From Halocynthiibacter sp049608145 (GTDB lineage: Bacteria; Pseudomonadota; Alphaproteobacteria; Rhodobacterales; Rhodobacteraceae), in the NCBI RefSeq assembly GCF_049608145.1, contig NZ_JBMYXF010000001.1, positions 124,001 through 188,000 of the forward strand: DNA of 64,000 nt, written 5' to 3'. This document shows positions 16,601 to 25,142 of this stretch, piece after piece (position 1 is the stretch's first letter; each line of letters begins with the position of its first letter). Below the pieces are notes generated by a model, which saw nothing but the letters and a program-made list of their open reading frames with translations, was not told where the DNA came from and did not search any database. The position numbers and the translations under genes are program-made.

Positions 16601-17143
16601 GACGACCTAGAAGAGGCGATTAAGGCGCTACGTTCGGGAATTGCCAGTCTGAACAAGGAAGGGCGAGAACGCCTATTGGCGGCATTTGATCAAGTGAATT
16701 CAAATTTCTCAGTGTTGTTTACGCATCTGTTTGGCGGAGGTGAGGCAAAGCTTGTTCTGGTGGAAAGCGATGATCCGCTGGAAGCAGGGCTTGAGATCAT
16801 GTGTCAGCCACCGGGTAAAAAACTTTCGACACTGTCCCTGTTGTCAGGTGGCGAACAAACCCTGACAGCCATGGCCCTGATCTTTGCGGTGTTCCTTGCA
16901 AACCCCGCCCCAATTTGTGTCTTGGACGAGGTCGATGCGCCGCTTGATGACGCGAACGTCACGCGGTTTTGTGATCTGTTGGATGAAATGTGTCGCCGCA
17001 CGAAAACCCGTTTCTTGATCATCACCCACCATGCAGTGACCATGGCCAGGATGGATCGATTGTTTGGTGTGACGATGGCAGAGCAAGGCGTGAGCCAGCT
17101 GGTTTCAGTGGATCTGAAAAACGCTGAGTCTCTCGTGGCGTAA
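13688..17143 (+). CDS. smc: Chromosome segregation protein SMC
   Basis: A 1151-aa condensin ATPase that organises and separates newly replicated chromosomes with ScpA and ScpB. Walker A is GPNGCGKSN at residues 31-39. A long coiled coil rich in Glu, Ala and Arg follows, a hinge sits at about residues 510-625 (KVVDGYELALGAAL through DLWRWDGFRL), a second coiled coil returns, and the C-terminal head has signature LSGGEQ and Walker B CVLDEVDAPLDD. The start is a TTG with AGG 7 nt upstream; the N terminus QFSRLKLNGFKSFVDPTDL fits the family exactly. scpA and scpB are not in this window. Confidence 0.97.
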   Translation: MQFSRLKLNGFKSFVDPTDLLIQEGLTGVVGPNGCGKSNLLEALRWVMGENRPSAMRGGGMEDVIFAGASTRPARNFAEVVLHIDNSERLAPAGFNEEDVLEVTRRITRDAGSAYKANTKDVRARDIQMLFADASTGSHSPALVRQGQIAELINSKPKARRRILEEAAGISGLYQRRHEAELKLKGAETNLTRVDDVIDQLAAQIATLARQARQAERYRIIGTDLRRAEGLLLFRRWKEADEARLIADAHLREAIVLASQAESQVREKAKLRIEADEKLPPLREEEAIAAALLQRLQVQRDTLSDQEDNARQVIERLEARIEQLVRDKERETGLNRDAGETIERLEWEQDQIAKATDGHEEKLYIAEDQSREGASILQEREDDLAELTEDVARLAARHQSVNRLLDDTRKTLAKNESDAQRARQDMAFSQEAEVQARDSLTIASDARENAQAAAEEADISLSVADQAREEAQEQESDARAERSEAEGEANALRAEVAALARLVERDRGEHGQLLDHVKVVDGYELALGAALADDLKSPEISAEDVSGWALMPGYDVTQDLPAGAAPLGSHVTVPDVLSRRIAQVGLVSQADGPDLQAALLPGQRLVSREGDLWRWDGFRLGAEDAPSAAAMRLQQLNRLAELKRAMEDATQRAETAVQGHEDLTRLLSQRTEADRAAREARKHADRALADATRAMSSAEADLSIAGGKLESLGLAVARFEEEAMSARQAVQEAEAQVAGLGDLDAARASVEDIKMTVEAARMTMMSKRSAYEELRREGEARLKRKQEIIKEMSGWRHRLQTAEKQLAEVDERREKTLVELKDASTAPDELAAKREELTDAIEEAQERRIEAADCLAEGETNLREVTEAERTAERTASEARETRARGEARSEAAREAVSYAEERINEEQECTPAVLLETLEIDPDAMPPVETIEADVNRLKRQRESLGAVNLRAEEDSKEVREEHDALAIEKDDLEEAIKALRSGIASLNKEGRERLLAAFDQVNSNFSVLFTHLFGGGEAKLVLVESDDPLEAGLEIMCQPPGKKLSTLSLLSGGEQTLTAMALIFAVFLANPAPICVLDEVDAPLDDANVTRFCDLLDEMCRRTKTRFLIITHHAVTMARMDRLFGVTMAEQGVSQLVSVDLKNAESLVA

Positions 17144-17204
17144 CGGGGAAGGGGGCGCAGCCCCATCAGCAAGCTGACTTCCCTAGGGTATTTGAGACAA
17201 GAGG

Positions 17205-17233
17205 AAATGGGGCGAAATTTCATCGCCCCATTT
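17205..17233. terminator. Bidirectional terminator between smc and the transglycosylase gene
   Basis: An 11-bp stem (AAATGGGGCGA with TCGCCCCATTT, 7-nt loop) lies between the convergent stop codons, 4 nt from the transglycosylase stop. T residues follow on the plus strand; on the minus strand the tail is less T-rich. Confidence 0.7.
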
Positions 17234-17237
17234 TAGC

Positions 17238-18416
17238 TTAGAGCGTGTTGAGCAGTTCAACTGTGGGCCAGGCATCTGCGGGCAAACCCAGACGGATTTG
17301 TTCGGCCTGTACAGCTGCGCGGGTTTTTGCGCCAAGGATGCCGTCTACACCACCAACATCATGACCACGGTTCTGCAGTTTTCGTTGCAGGCTTTCCATC
17401 TGATTTCCAGAGAGCGCAGGCGTCGGGTTCCCCGCGTTATAACGTGCAGCCCCTTCAAGGCGGTTTGCGAAATAGGCGGCAGTGGTCACGTAGACGAAGC
17501 TTTTATTCCATTCAAAGTATACATGGAAATTCGGATAGGCGAGGAAAGCCGGGCCGTTGCGCCCCATTGGCAGCAGAACGGATGCCTGCAAATTGTTTGC
17601 GGCCAGGTTGCCTTCGCGGGCCTGGACGCCCATGCGTTGCCAGTCGCGCACAGATGCCGTGTGGTTCAGGCCGGTGCGGGCCCAGTCCAGATTTGATGGC
17701 ACGGTGATTTCCTGAAGCCAGGGTTCCCCCGCGCGCCAACCAAGGCTGCGCAACATGTTGGCACCAGAGAGCAAGGCGTCAGGTGCAGAGGTTTTCAGGC
17801 TGACCTGGCCATCGCCATCGCCATCAATGCCGTTGCGGATGATGTCTTCGGGCAGCATCTGCACCATGCCGATTTCACCGGCCCACGCACCCTGGGTGCG
17901 CGCAGGATCAAAATTGTCACGTTCGTAAAGCTCAAGCGCTGCGAACACCTGAGGGCGGAACAGTTCCGGGCGGCGGCAGTCGTGGGCAAGGGTTACAAGT
18001 GAATTCAAGGTGTTGAAGTCGCCCTGGACTGCGCCAAAATCGGTCTCAAAAGCCCAGAAGGCCAGAAGAACACCACGGGAGACGCCATATTCGCGTTCCA
18101 TCCGGTCAAAAACAGCGCTGTAACGTTGCGCATTGCGGCGGCCATTGTCGATGCGCCCTTGGGAAATCAGACGTTGGGAAAATTCAAGGAAATCTTTCTG
18201 AAATACACCTTGTGATCGGTCTGCACGTAACGTGGCCTGATCTTGGCGGACGTTGGCGAAGAAACGATCAACGGTTGCCCGGTCATGGCCGCTTTGGCGT
18301 GCTTCGCGCTTCAGACCGTTTACGAAATTGTTGAAACCGCCGCCGCAGCCTTGGGCGTAGGCCGTTGTCGTGGAAATCAGCAGGGCTGCGCCTGCCAGAA
18401 AAGAAGAAAATCGCAT
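17238..18416 (-). CDS. Lytic murein transglycosylase (MltB family) with peptidoglycan-binding domain
   Basis: A 392-aa exported enzyme that cleaves the glycan strands of peptidoglycan. It has a signal peptide (cut after AYA), then an MltB-type catalytic domain with the likely catalytic Glu in LAFWAFETDFG and the GEIGMVQMLPEDI motif, and a C-terminal PG_binding_1 domain (MESLQRKLQNRGHDVGGVDGILGAKTRAAV region). AGGAG sits 6-7 nt before the ATG at 18416; a further upstream ATG would place that site inside the coding sequence. It lies 80 nt downstream of cbiB on the same strand. Confidence 0.9.
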   Translation of the reverse strand: MRFSSFLAGAALLISTTTAYAQGCGGGFNNFVNGLKREARQSGHDRATVDRFFANVRQDQATLRADRSQGVFQKDFLEFSQRLISQGRIDNGRRNAQRYSAVFDRMEREYGVSRGVLLAFWAFETDFGAVQGDFNTLNSLVTLAHDCRRPELFRPQVFAALELYERDNFDPARTQGAWAGEIGMVQMLPEDIIRNGIDGDGDGQVSLKTSAPDALLSGANMLRSLGWRAGEPWLQEITVPSNLDWARTGLNHTASVRDWQRMGVQAREGNLAANNLQASVLLPMGRNGPAFLAYPNFHVYFEWNKSFVYVTTAAYFANRLEGAARYNAGNPTPALSGNQMESLQRKLQNRGHDVGGVDGILGAKTRAAVQAEQIRLGLPADAWPTVELLNTL

Positions 18417-18496
18417 ATGATGCTCCTGCAAATTTGGCGCAGGATAGGTCGCACGTCACCGTCTGGCAACGCGCGTGGTTGTTCATCTTTGCAGGA

Positions 18497-19423
18497 TCAG
18501 GAAATTGCGCGGATCGCCGCCATAAGAAGCGCGAGACCTAGACACAGGCCCCATGTTTTCCAAAGCACCTGAGTGGCGCTTTCGATGTCAGAAATGCCCG
18601 CGTTTTTGCGCGCATTTTCATTTACCCAAGGAAAATCGCGCATTTCGCCTTCGTAGGAGCGGGGGCCGGAAAGTGCGATACTTAGGATACGTGCCATGGC
18701 GGCTTCGGGCCAACCGGCATTTGGGGAACGATGCAATTTAGCATCCGGACGCAGGAAAAACGGCAGCTGATACTGACCGTTTGCCAGCAGGATGAGTAAG
18801 GCTGTCAGGCGGGCCGGGATCCAGTTCAGGGCATCATCAACCCGGGCAGCGGCCATGCCAAAAGCTTGATGGCGTGGGGTGCGATATCCGATCATGGAAT
18901 CCGCAGTGTTGACGGCTTTATATACCAGAAGGCCGGGCAGACCGCCGATGATAAACCAGAACAATGGGGCGACCAGACCATCTGAAAAGTTTTCGGCAGC
19001 ACTTTCGATAGCTGCGCGAGAGACGGCGGATTCGTCCATGGCCGAGGTGTCACGGCCAACAATTCGGCCTACCATGATCTGACCATCGCGCAGTGACGTG
19101 CGCAATCCATCGGCAACGGCCTGAACGTGATCGATCAGGCTGCGCTGTGCCAGAAGTATCCCGCCCAACACCACCGAGATAAGCCAGCCGAATGGAAGGG
19201 CCTGTAGGAGCTTTCCAAGAACAAAAGCACCAATGACCAGGGCGATGCAAAACAGGATCCCGTTGACGCGGCGTGTGGCATCCGGATCTTCGTCATCATT
19301 AAAACGGGTGTCGGCCCAGCCAATCAGCCGCCCCATAAGAACGGCAGGGTGGGGCAGTTTGGCCCATAGGGTTTTCGGATCACCGATCAATGCGTCAAAC
19401 AAAAGGGCGAATACAGGTATCAT
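18497..19423 (-). CDS. cbiB: Adenosylcobinamide-phosphate synthase CbiB
   Basis: A 308-aa integral membrane enzyme of late cobalamin synthesis (called CobD in Rhodobacter/Pseudomonas usage). It joins the aminopropanol arm to adenosylcobyric acid. Family motifs include FDALIGDPKTLWAKLPHPAVLMGRLIG at the start, ESAAENFSDGLVAPLFW, and KAVNTADSMIGYR. The start codon overlaps the cobC stop as ATGA, implying coupling. Together with cobC it makes and attaches the side arm, but no other cobalamin synthesis genes are in the window. Confidence 0.93.
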   Translation of the reverse strand: MIPVFALLFDALIGDPKTLWAKLPHPAVLMGRLIGWADTRFNDDEDPDATRRVNGILFCIALVIGAFVLGKLLQALPFGWLISVVLGGILLAQRSLIDHVQAVADGLRTSLRDGQIMVGRIVGRDTSAMDESAVSRAAIESAAENFSDGLVAPLFWFIIGGLPGLLVYKAVNTADSMIGYRTPRHQAFGMAAARVDDALNWIPARLTALLILLANGQYQLPFFLRPDAKLHRSPNAGWPEAAMARILSIALSGPRSYEGEMRDFPWVNENARKNAGISDIESATQVLWKTWGLCLGLALLMAAIRAIS

Positions 19424-20397
19424 ACGGAGAGTTCCATTGTTGAAATTGCAGTTTCCAGCTGGTGCCATTGCGCCGTTGTGCCGGGCAGGCCCAGACGGAT
19501 AAAACTGTCTGAATATGGGAAGATCCTAGACCAGATGTGATGCTGGGCCAGGTGGTTTTGTAAGGTTTGGGCGTTGGCTGTGTCATACAGTCGGAAGAGC
19601 GTGGTCCCACGGGGATTTCTGAGCCCAGCTTTCACCATCAATGTGTCCAGACGGTCTGTGTCGGACGCAAGATGTGTGCGGGTGTCACTGGCCCATTGCA
19701 GATCTTGCAAGGCTGCTGTGCCCGCTTCGAGTGCTGGGCCGGATACAGACCAAGGCCCGAGGATTTCTCGCAGATGGCCAACAAGTGCAGGGTCACCAAT
19801 AACAAAGCCCAGTCGCAGGCCAGCCAGACCCCAGAATTTCCCAAAGCTTTTCAGGACTATAGTGCCGGGGCGTGTGGCACGTGTGATATGGCTTTGATCC
19901 GGGCAGATGTCACAAAAGCTTTCATCAATCACGGTGAAGGATGATGTCAATTCTTCTGCATTCCAGAGACGCCCGTCCGGGTTGTTTGGATGAACAACAA
20001 CACGACAGTCACCTGCGTGATCTGATACATCCCAGCCGTGGTTTCGAAAGGACGCAGCATGTTCATTATAGGTGGGTGTTGTTATCTGTACGCTGCGCCC
20101 CTGGGACAGAGCAGGCAGGCGCGCGATGGCAGCAGATGCGCCATGACATGGTAGTATGTCAGCGCCATCTGGGACGTTCCAGAAATCGCGCGCGGCATCA
20201 CAAAGTTGGCGCACTGCACCCTGATCAGGAAGACGCGTCCAGGCGTCTGTGGTGAATTCAGGCAATGGCCAAGGGATTGGGTTGATGCCGGTCGACAGGT
20301 CTAGCCACTGGTCTCGCCGGCCGCCAAATGTCTGTATAGCCGCATCCAGTCCGCCGCCGTGATCGCGTGTTGCCTGCTTCAGAAGGGCGTGGGTCAT
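19420..20397 (-). CDS. cobC: Threonine-phosphate decarboxylase CobC (PLP enzyme)
   Basis: A 325-aa fold-type I PLP enzyme that decarboxylates L-threonine O-3-phosphate to aminopropanol phosphate for the cobalamin nucleotide arm. The N terminus DHGGGLDAAIQTFGG and LDLSTGINPIPWPLPE are typical. The PLP Lys is in VLKSFGKFWGLAGLRLG, and VVVHPNNPDGR supplies the conserved Asn/Pro motif. It ends inside the cbiB start. I looked upstream (minus strand) for a cobalamin riboswitch and saw none of its conserved boxes. Confidence 0.92.
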   Translation of the reverse strand: MTHALLKQATRDHGGGLDAAIQTFGGRRDQWLDLSTGINPIPWPLPEFTTDAWTRLPDQGAVRQLCDAARDFWNVPDGADILPCHGASAAIARLPALSQGRSVQITTPTYNEHAASFRNHGWDVSDHAGDCRVVVHPNNPDGRLWNAEELTSSFTVIDESFCDICPDQSHITRATRPGTIVLKSFGKFWGLAGLRLGFVIGDPALVGHLREILGPWSVSGPALEAGTAALQDLQWASDTRTHLASDTDRLDTLMVKAGLRNPRGTTLFRLYDTANAQTLQNHLAQHHIWSRIFPYSDSFIRLGLPGTTAQWHQLETAISTMELSV

Positions 20398-20896
20398 TCC
20401 GGGGATCGTCCTGTTAGCGTGAGTCGTTGCGGTCTTTTAGCTTGTGCGATTCCCGGGGGGAAGCTGGCAGATTGATTCGTGATGACGGAATTCGTAATTT
20501 GCCGCCCTGTAGATTTGGCCTGAACCACCTGAGGTTTTCGGAATATTACAGAAGCTTACGTTTTTGTGTGGGATGGTGAGATGTCGGGAATTTAATTGAT
20601 TTCATCTCAGGGGCGATACCGTGAATATACGGATATTACCCTATTTATAAGGTTTCTCAGCGCCTTGCCAGCGGAAGGATAGCTTCACAGGAAGTTCTAT
20701 AACAAGTGCGATCAGATGGTGGTATTATTGGGATGTGATGCTTTCGGATAAAGTTTCCCCGCGCTAAAGGCGAAATTTTGCCGAAAAATCAACTCAGGGT
20801 ACTGAGTATCAGTTTTTTGCGGCGACTTTGAACTTTTGACCAGGTAGTAAGTTCGCCACGAAACAGTTAAAAATTATTGACCTAGGGAGGTCCATT
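20398..20896. other. 499-nt intergenic stretch without recognised gene
   Basis: It separates divergent cobC and the response-regulator gene. It holds small inverted repeats (ACTCAG-GGTA-CTGAGT at 20792-20807 followed within 5 nt by a T6 run, and GGCGAAATTTTGCC just before it). No convincing protein frame, cobalamin riboswitch or tRNA was seen. The hairpin plus T-run could end an unrecognised small transcript. Confidence 0.4.
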
Positions 20897-21271
20897 TTGG
20901 AGGACAATGTGCGCGTTCTGATCGTTGAATCAAAAAAGGAGCTGGGTCAGCTTTGGAAACGACATCTTGAGCGTGCTGATTGTGATGTGACACTTGCCCG
21001 GGACCAGGAAACTGCGACAGAAATCCTGATGGAACAGGAATTCTCCGTCATCATTCTAGATCTGGTTCTGGAAGGTGGCAGTGCTCTTGCCTTGGCTGAT
21101 CATGCCAGTTTCCGTCAGCCAGATGCGCAGGTGGTTTTTGTCACCAACACATCCTTCTTTTCTGACGGAACACTTTTCCAACATATCCCGAATTTGCGTG
21201 CCGTCGTGCAGCGTGAAACCTGTCCGTCGGATCTGACCGAAATGGTACGTTTTTACGCAGGCGCCAACTGA
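20897..21271 (+). CDS. Degenerate stand-alone response-regulator receiver domain
   Basis: A 124-aa CheY-like domain with no output domain. The phosphoacceptor Asp55 is kept (VIILDLVLEGG) and Thr83 matches the conserved Thr (VVFVTNTS). The N-terminal acidic pair is reduced to E11-S12 (VLIVESKKELG), and the conserved Lys before the last helix is replaced (VVQRETCPSDL). It may therefore be a phosphorylation-impaired or modified receiver. The TTG start is supported by GGAGG six nt upstream. Its 3' end overlaps the convergent hydroquinone reductase gene by 19 nt. The cognate kinase is unknown. Confidence 0.78.
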   Translation: MEDNVRVLIVESKKELGQLWKRHLERADCDVTLARDQETATEILMEQEFSVIILDLVLEGGSALALADHASFRQPDAQVVFVTNTSFFSDGTLFQHIPNLRAVVQRETCPSDLTEMVRFYAGAN

Positions 21272-22242
21272 CCACGTTCATGTGGTTCTGAATAATCTAG
21301 TACAGGATTGATCGGTATAATGCGGTTCGGATTAATCGTGTCATGGCTGTAATGATAATGCCGTATGATGTGATCCATATGTATGGTCTCTGCTACGCCG
21401 GGCGTCTGAAACAGATCACGTGTGTATGCCCAGAGATTTGGATAATCGATCAGGCGTTTGCGGTTGCATTTGAAATGTAGGTGATAGACCGGATCAAATC
21501 GGATAAGCGTTGTGAACAAGCGCCAGTCTGCTTCTGTCTGACGGTTGCCAACCAAGTAGCGATGATCGGCAAGGCGGTTTTCTAGCCAGTCAAGCGTATC
21601 AAACAATTGATGCACGGCTTGATCATAGGCTTGTTGAGATGTGGCAAATCCCGCGCGATACACACCATTGTTAATGTCATTATAAACACGTTGATTGATG
21701 TCTTCTATATCGCTGCGCAGGGCGGCGGGCCAAAGATCTAGGGTGTTTCCTGTAATGTCATTAAAGGCAGAATTAAACATCCGGATGATTTCGGAGCTTT
21801 CGTTTGAAACGATCGTATTGGTTTCTTTATCCCATAGTACGGGCACGGTCACACGTGTGGTCAGGTCCGGGGTGTCCTTAAGGTAAACGTCACGCATGAA
21901 ACGTTTTCCAAGCAATGTATCGCCTTTCAGCCCGTCAAAATCAGTGGCGAATGTCCAGCCATCGGACAACATATCCGGATGGACGACAGAGATTGAGATG
22001 TGGTCTTTCAGTCCCTTAAGCGCACGAAAAATCAACGCGCGATGGGCCCATGGGCAAGCGTGGGACACATATAGATGATACCGACCACTTTCCGCAGCAT
22101 ATCCGGCGCGTCCGGATGGGCCGGCTGTGCCATCAGAGGTAAGCCAGTTGCGAAAACCTGCTTCTTGGCGTTTGAATTTGCCATCTTCAGATGCTGTATC
22201 ATACCAGCTATCCTGCCAGATCCCGTCAACCAAAAGCCCCAT
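21253..22242 (-). CDS. yqjG: Glutathionyl-hydroquinone reductase (Xi-class GST)
   Basis: A 329-aa member of the YqjG/ECM4 family, which reduces glutathionyl-hydroquinones using GSH. The catalytic Cys63 is in the hallmark YVSHACPWAHRALIF, and the N terminus LVDGIWQDSWYDT and C-terminal helical GST domain (YLVGNRQTEADWRLFTTL) fit full length. The start at 22242 is picked because the family N terminus begins there. It converges on the response regulator with a 19-nt overlap. Confidence 0.9.
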   Translation of the reverse strand: MGLLVDGIWQDSWYDTASEDGKFKRQEAGFRNWLTSDGTAGPSGRAGYAAESGRYHLYVSHACPWAHRALIFRALKGLKDHISISVVHPDMLSDGWTFATDFDGLKGDTLLGKRFMRDVYLKDTPDLTTRVTVPVLWDKETNTIVSNESSEIIRMFNSAFNDITGNTLDLWPAALRSDIEDINQRVYNDINNGVYRAGFATSQQAYDQAVHQLFDTLDWLENRLADHRYLVGNRQTEADWRLFTTLIRFDPVYHLHFKCNRKRLIDYPNLWAYTRDLFQTPGVAETIHMDHIIRHYHYSHDTINPNRIIPINPVLDYSEPHERGQLAPA

Positions 22243-22467
22243 TGCACATTCCCTTTCCTGCGGATGTATCATGCTAGGATCTATGGAAACGCGTTGATCC
22301 GAAAGTGTCCATCTGCGCGCATTTTCTGTGCGGACATGAGGGTACTGAGAAGAAACTTTATTGGGGGCATGTGATATTCGCGCAGCAAAATTCAGAACAG
22401 ACAAAAGGTTAACTTGATTTTCACCGTAAGCGCGCAAGAATGGGGGTGGGTGATGAAAAGGTTAAAC

Positions 22468-22818
22468 ATGTCTACGTATATTTCTCAGGAAGTACAGGAC
22501 GGTCTGGATCAGGCACGTCTGAAGGCCGAAAAACGCAGCAGTCGTCTGCGCGTTCAAGTGGATGAAAAAATGTATCCGGTGCTGAAACTATGGGATACCG
22601 GGTTCTCGTTAGATGCAGCTGACGCGCCGAAATTACGCGGATTGGTCGATCTGTTTGATGGTTCGCGCCACCTGTATCAGTGTTTGATTGTGGCGTCTGA
22701 AGAAGAGTTCGGTCGCATGAACTACGATTTCAAACGCAGCACTGCTGTTCTTGATCGCGCGCCGCTGGATTTTGTGCGCGAAGAGGATGCGCCAATCGCG
22801 TTGCTTGGGTCGTCTTAA
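22468..22818 (+). CDS. Conserved hypothetical protein
   Basis: A 116-aa soluble protein whose family I cannot name. Early residues are Lys/Arg-rich (ARLKAEKRSSRLRVQV), the middle is a mixed alpha/beta stretch (DEKMYPVLKLWDTGFSLDAADAPKLRGLVDLFDG), and the end is acidic. The LKLWDTGFSL segment hints at a small beta-barrel such as PilZ, but this is only a guess. ATG 22468 is preceded by AAAAGG at good spacing; an ATG at 22453 is an alternative. It converges on the L,D-transpeptidase with stop codons sharing TTAA. Confidence 0.68.
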   Translation: MSTYISQEVQDGLDQARLKAEKRSSRLRVQVDEKMYPVLKLWDTGFSLDAADAPKLRGLVDLFDGSRHLYQCLIVASEEEFGRMNYDFKRSTAVLDRAPLDFVREEDAPIALLGSS

Positions 22819-23354
22819 GGTCTGATTTCAACAGTGGCGCCGTCTGGGGTGATGCGCCATAATTCCTGTATGGTCGGATCGGAAACCGCAATGCATCCGG
22901 CTGTCCAGTCCCATGGAATTGCGGTCATCCCGAATCTATCATTGGGCTGACCATGTATGAAAATGTCACCGCCAGGCGAAACACCGGCCGCCTGGGCACG
23001 CGCGCGGTCATCAGCCTGTGGGTAATCGATGCCAAGAGACAGGTGATAGGCGCTTTGCGGATTGCGCCGGTTGATGGTGAACAAGCCTTCCGGAGTTTTG
23101 CCATCACCTTCCTGAAATTTGTCACCTATAGGTTCAAAACCCAAAGAAATTCGGTAATTGCGTAGGGCTTTGCCCTGACGAAAAACCGTCAGGCGACGTT
23201 CAGATTTCTCAATAAAAATATGATCAATCTGCCCGGTCAGAGGATCCGGCGGCAGGGGGGGCGGTGCAAAATGTTGCAGCCAGTAGATTGCCCCGGCGAA
23301 AATTGCCAGAACTGCAAAAATCGCCAGGACAAGGTTTCTTAAGAAACGTTTCAC
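22815..23354 (-). CDS. L,D-transpeptidase (YkuD domain), membrane-anchored
   Basis: A 179-aa protein with one N-terminal membrane segment (residues ~8-25), a short Pro-rich linker (APPPLPPDPL), and a YkuD catalytic domain. His134 (FIHGQPND) and Cys154 in TAGCIAVSD are the active-site pair. Such enzymes form 3-3 peptidoglycan crosslinks or attach lipoproteins in the periplasm. Its start overlaps the stop of the upstream PatB-type gene as ATGA, so the two are translated together. Its stop shares TTAA with the convergent gene. Confidence 0.9.
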   Translation of the reverse strand: MKRFLRNLVLAIFAVLAIFAGAIYWLQHFAPPPLPPDPLTGQIDHIFIEKSERRLTVFRQGKALRNYRISLGFEPIGDKFQEGDGKTPEGLFTINRRNPQSAYHLSLGIDYPQADDRARAQAAGVSPGGDIFIHGQPNDRFGMTAIPWDWTAGCIAVSDPTIQELWRITPDGATVEIRP

Positions 23355-24523
23355 TGCATATCGCTGAAGGCGTCTTTCAGGCGGCTGACGGCTTCAATGA
23401 TATTTGCGCGTGGCGTGGCAAAGTTGAAGCGCAAGTATTGTTCACCACCTTTGCCAAATGTGATGCCGTGGTTGGCGGCGATCTTGGCATCTTCCTGAAC
23501 ACGCTTGATAAATTCGTCACTGTTCATGCCTGTGCCGGAAAAGTCTGCCCAGCTAAGATAGGTTGCTTCCATTGGCATGGATTTCACGCCGGGAATGGAA
23601 TTCAGACCTTCATCCAAGATACGGCGGTTTTCGTCGAGATAAGCGATCAGTGCTTCAAGCCAGGCGGCACCCGTTTCGGAATATGCAGCTTCGGCCATGT
23701 AGATGCCAAAGGAGTTTGGCGAGATCCCCATGGCATTCATGCGTTTTTGGAAACGTGCGCGCAGATCAGGATCATGGATGATGACGTTGCCGGAATGGCT
23801 GCCTGCGATGTTGAATGTCTTCGTCGTTGCGGTCATCATCACCAGACGATCTACGACACTGTCATCTACGTTCGCCATCGGAATGTGGGTGGCGCCAGGG
23901 AAAACCAGATCGTGGTGAATTTCATCAGATACCAGAATAAGATCATGGCGTTTCGCGAAATCAATGACGCCCTGCAATTCGTCGCGCGACCAGACACGGC
24001 CACCAGGGTTATGGGGAGAGCAGAACACCAGCATGGTTTCATTGCCGGTCATTTGCGCATCATATGCCGCGAAATCCAGTTTGTATTTACCGCTTTCTAC
24101 CACCAATGGGCATTCGACAACCTGGCGATCAGATGCTTCGATGACGCGGGCAAAGGCGTGATAGACCGGGGTGAATAGAACCACGCCGTCGCCTGGTTTC
24201 GTGAAGCTGTCCACACACATGGATGTGCCGTTTACCAGACCGTGGGTGGTAAAGATTGCGGCCGGATCCACTGTCCAGTTGTGACGGGTTTCCATCCACC
24301 AGCAGATTGAATCTTTGTAGGATTTTTCGTCGGCATAATATCCGTATACGCCCTGATCTTTCATTGTCTCAAGCGCGTCTTGCACAGATTGAGGTGGACG
24401 AAAATCCATATCGGCCACCCACATCGCAATGCCTTCGTCACGCGGAACGCCGTAAACGGGCTCCATCGCGTCCCATTTGGCAGAATGTGTGTTGCGCCGG
24501 TCGATAATCTCGTCGAAATTCAT
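23351..24523 (-). CDS. patB: MalY/PatB family PLP-dependent C-S lyase (aminotransferase fold)
   Basis: A 390-aa fold-type I PLP enzyme. Family features are FDEIIDRRNTHSAKWD at the N terminus, MWVADMDF, FCSPHNPGGRVW, SDEIHHDLVF and the PLP Lys in TATTKTFNIAG. PatB/MalY proteins cleave cystathionine or cysteine conjugates to release thiols. The start at 24523 follows AGAAGGAA. It is the first gene of a two-gene operon with the L,D-transpeptidase and diverges from the first deformylase gene by 94 nt. Confidence 0.9.
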   Translation of the reverse strand: MNFDEIIDRRNTHSAKWDAMEPVYGVPRDEGIAMWVADMDFRPPQSVQDALETMKDQGVYGYYADEKSYKDSICWWMETRHNWTVDPAAIFTTHGLVNGTSMCVDSFTKPGDGVVLFTPVYHAFARVIEASDRQVVECPLVVESGKYKLDFAAYDAQMTGNETMLVFCSPHNPGGRVWSRDELQGVIDFAKRHDLILVSDEIHHDLVFPGATHIPMANVDDSVVDRLVMMTATTKTFNIAGSHSGNVIIHDPDLRARFQKRMNAMGISPNSFGIYMAEAAYSETGAAWLEALIAYLDENRRILDEGLNSIPGVKSMPMEATYLSWADFSGTGMNSDEFIKRVQEDAKIAANHGITFGKGGEQYLRFNFATPRANIIEAVSRLKDAFSDMQ

Positions 24524-24617
24524 GTCAGTTCCTTCTCTGTTGTGCAGCACGTTACAGGCTTTGTTCTCGGGTGCAAGAGGCGTTGCAACACGGGCGCGCA
24601 TGTCTTAAATCAAGCCC

Positions 24618-25139
24618 ATGACCATACGCCCGATCTTGATCCATCCCGACCCGCGCCTGAAAAAGGTTTGTGACCCCATCGCATCTGTGACCGATGAGAT
24701 GAAGAAGCTTGCCGATGATATGCTGTCCACAATGTATGATGCACCTGGCATTGGCCTTGCGGCCCCCCAGGTGGGTATCTTGCAGCGGTTGATCGTGTTG
24801 GATTGCGAAAAAGATGATGATGTGGATCCCGCGCCGATCGTGATGTTTAACCCAGAGATTATTCACGAGAGCGAAAGCCGGAGTGTCTATGACGAAGGCT
24901 GTCTTTCCATTCCGGATCAGTATGCTGAGGTCGAACGCCCAGCTGAGGTTGCTGTGCGCTGGATGGATCGTGATGGCGAGATCCGCGAAGCAGAATTCGA
25001 TGGGCTTTGGGCGACTTGTGTTCAACACGAGATTGACCACTTGGAAGGCACGTTGTTTATCGATTATCTGAAACCCCTGAAGCGTCAGATGATTACGCGT
25101 AAGATGCAGAAATTAAAACGTGAAATGGCACGGGGATAA
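24618..25139 (+). CDS. def: Peptide deformylase 1 (canonical)
   Basis: A 173-aa metalloenzyme that removes the formyl group from nascent N-terminal Met. All three signature motifs are intact: GIGLAAPQVG (residues 44-53), EGCLSIP with metal ligand Cys95, and QHEIDH with His137, Glu138 and His141. Length is typical for type 1 enzymes. It is first in a tight series def-def2-def3-fmt, the next gene starting 3 nt after its stop. Confidence 0.96.
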   Translation: MTIRPILIHPDPRLKKVCDPIASVTDEMKKLADDMLSTMYDAPGIGLAAPQVGILQRLIVLDCEKDDDVDPAPIVMFNPEIIHESESRSVYDEGCLSIPDQYAEVERPAEVAVRWMDRDGEIREAEFDGLWATCVQHEIDHLEGTLFIDYLKPLKRQMITRKMQKLKREMARG

Positions 25140-25142
25140 CGT

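Noticed and set aside
20398..20520. Cobalamin riboswitch upstream of cobC-cbiB
   Set aside because: None of the conserved B12-box sequences is visible on the minus strand.
23264..24178. 304-codon plus-strand frame opposite the PatB-type gene
   Set aside because: Antisense to a well-defined PLP enzyme, residues Phe/His-rich without motif.
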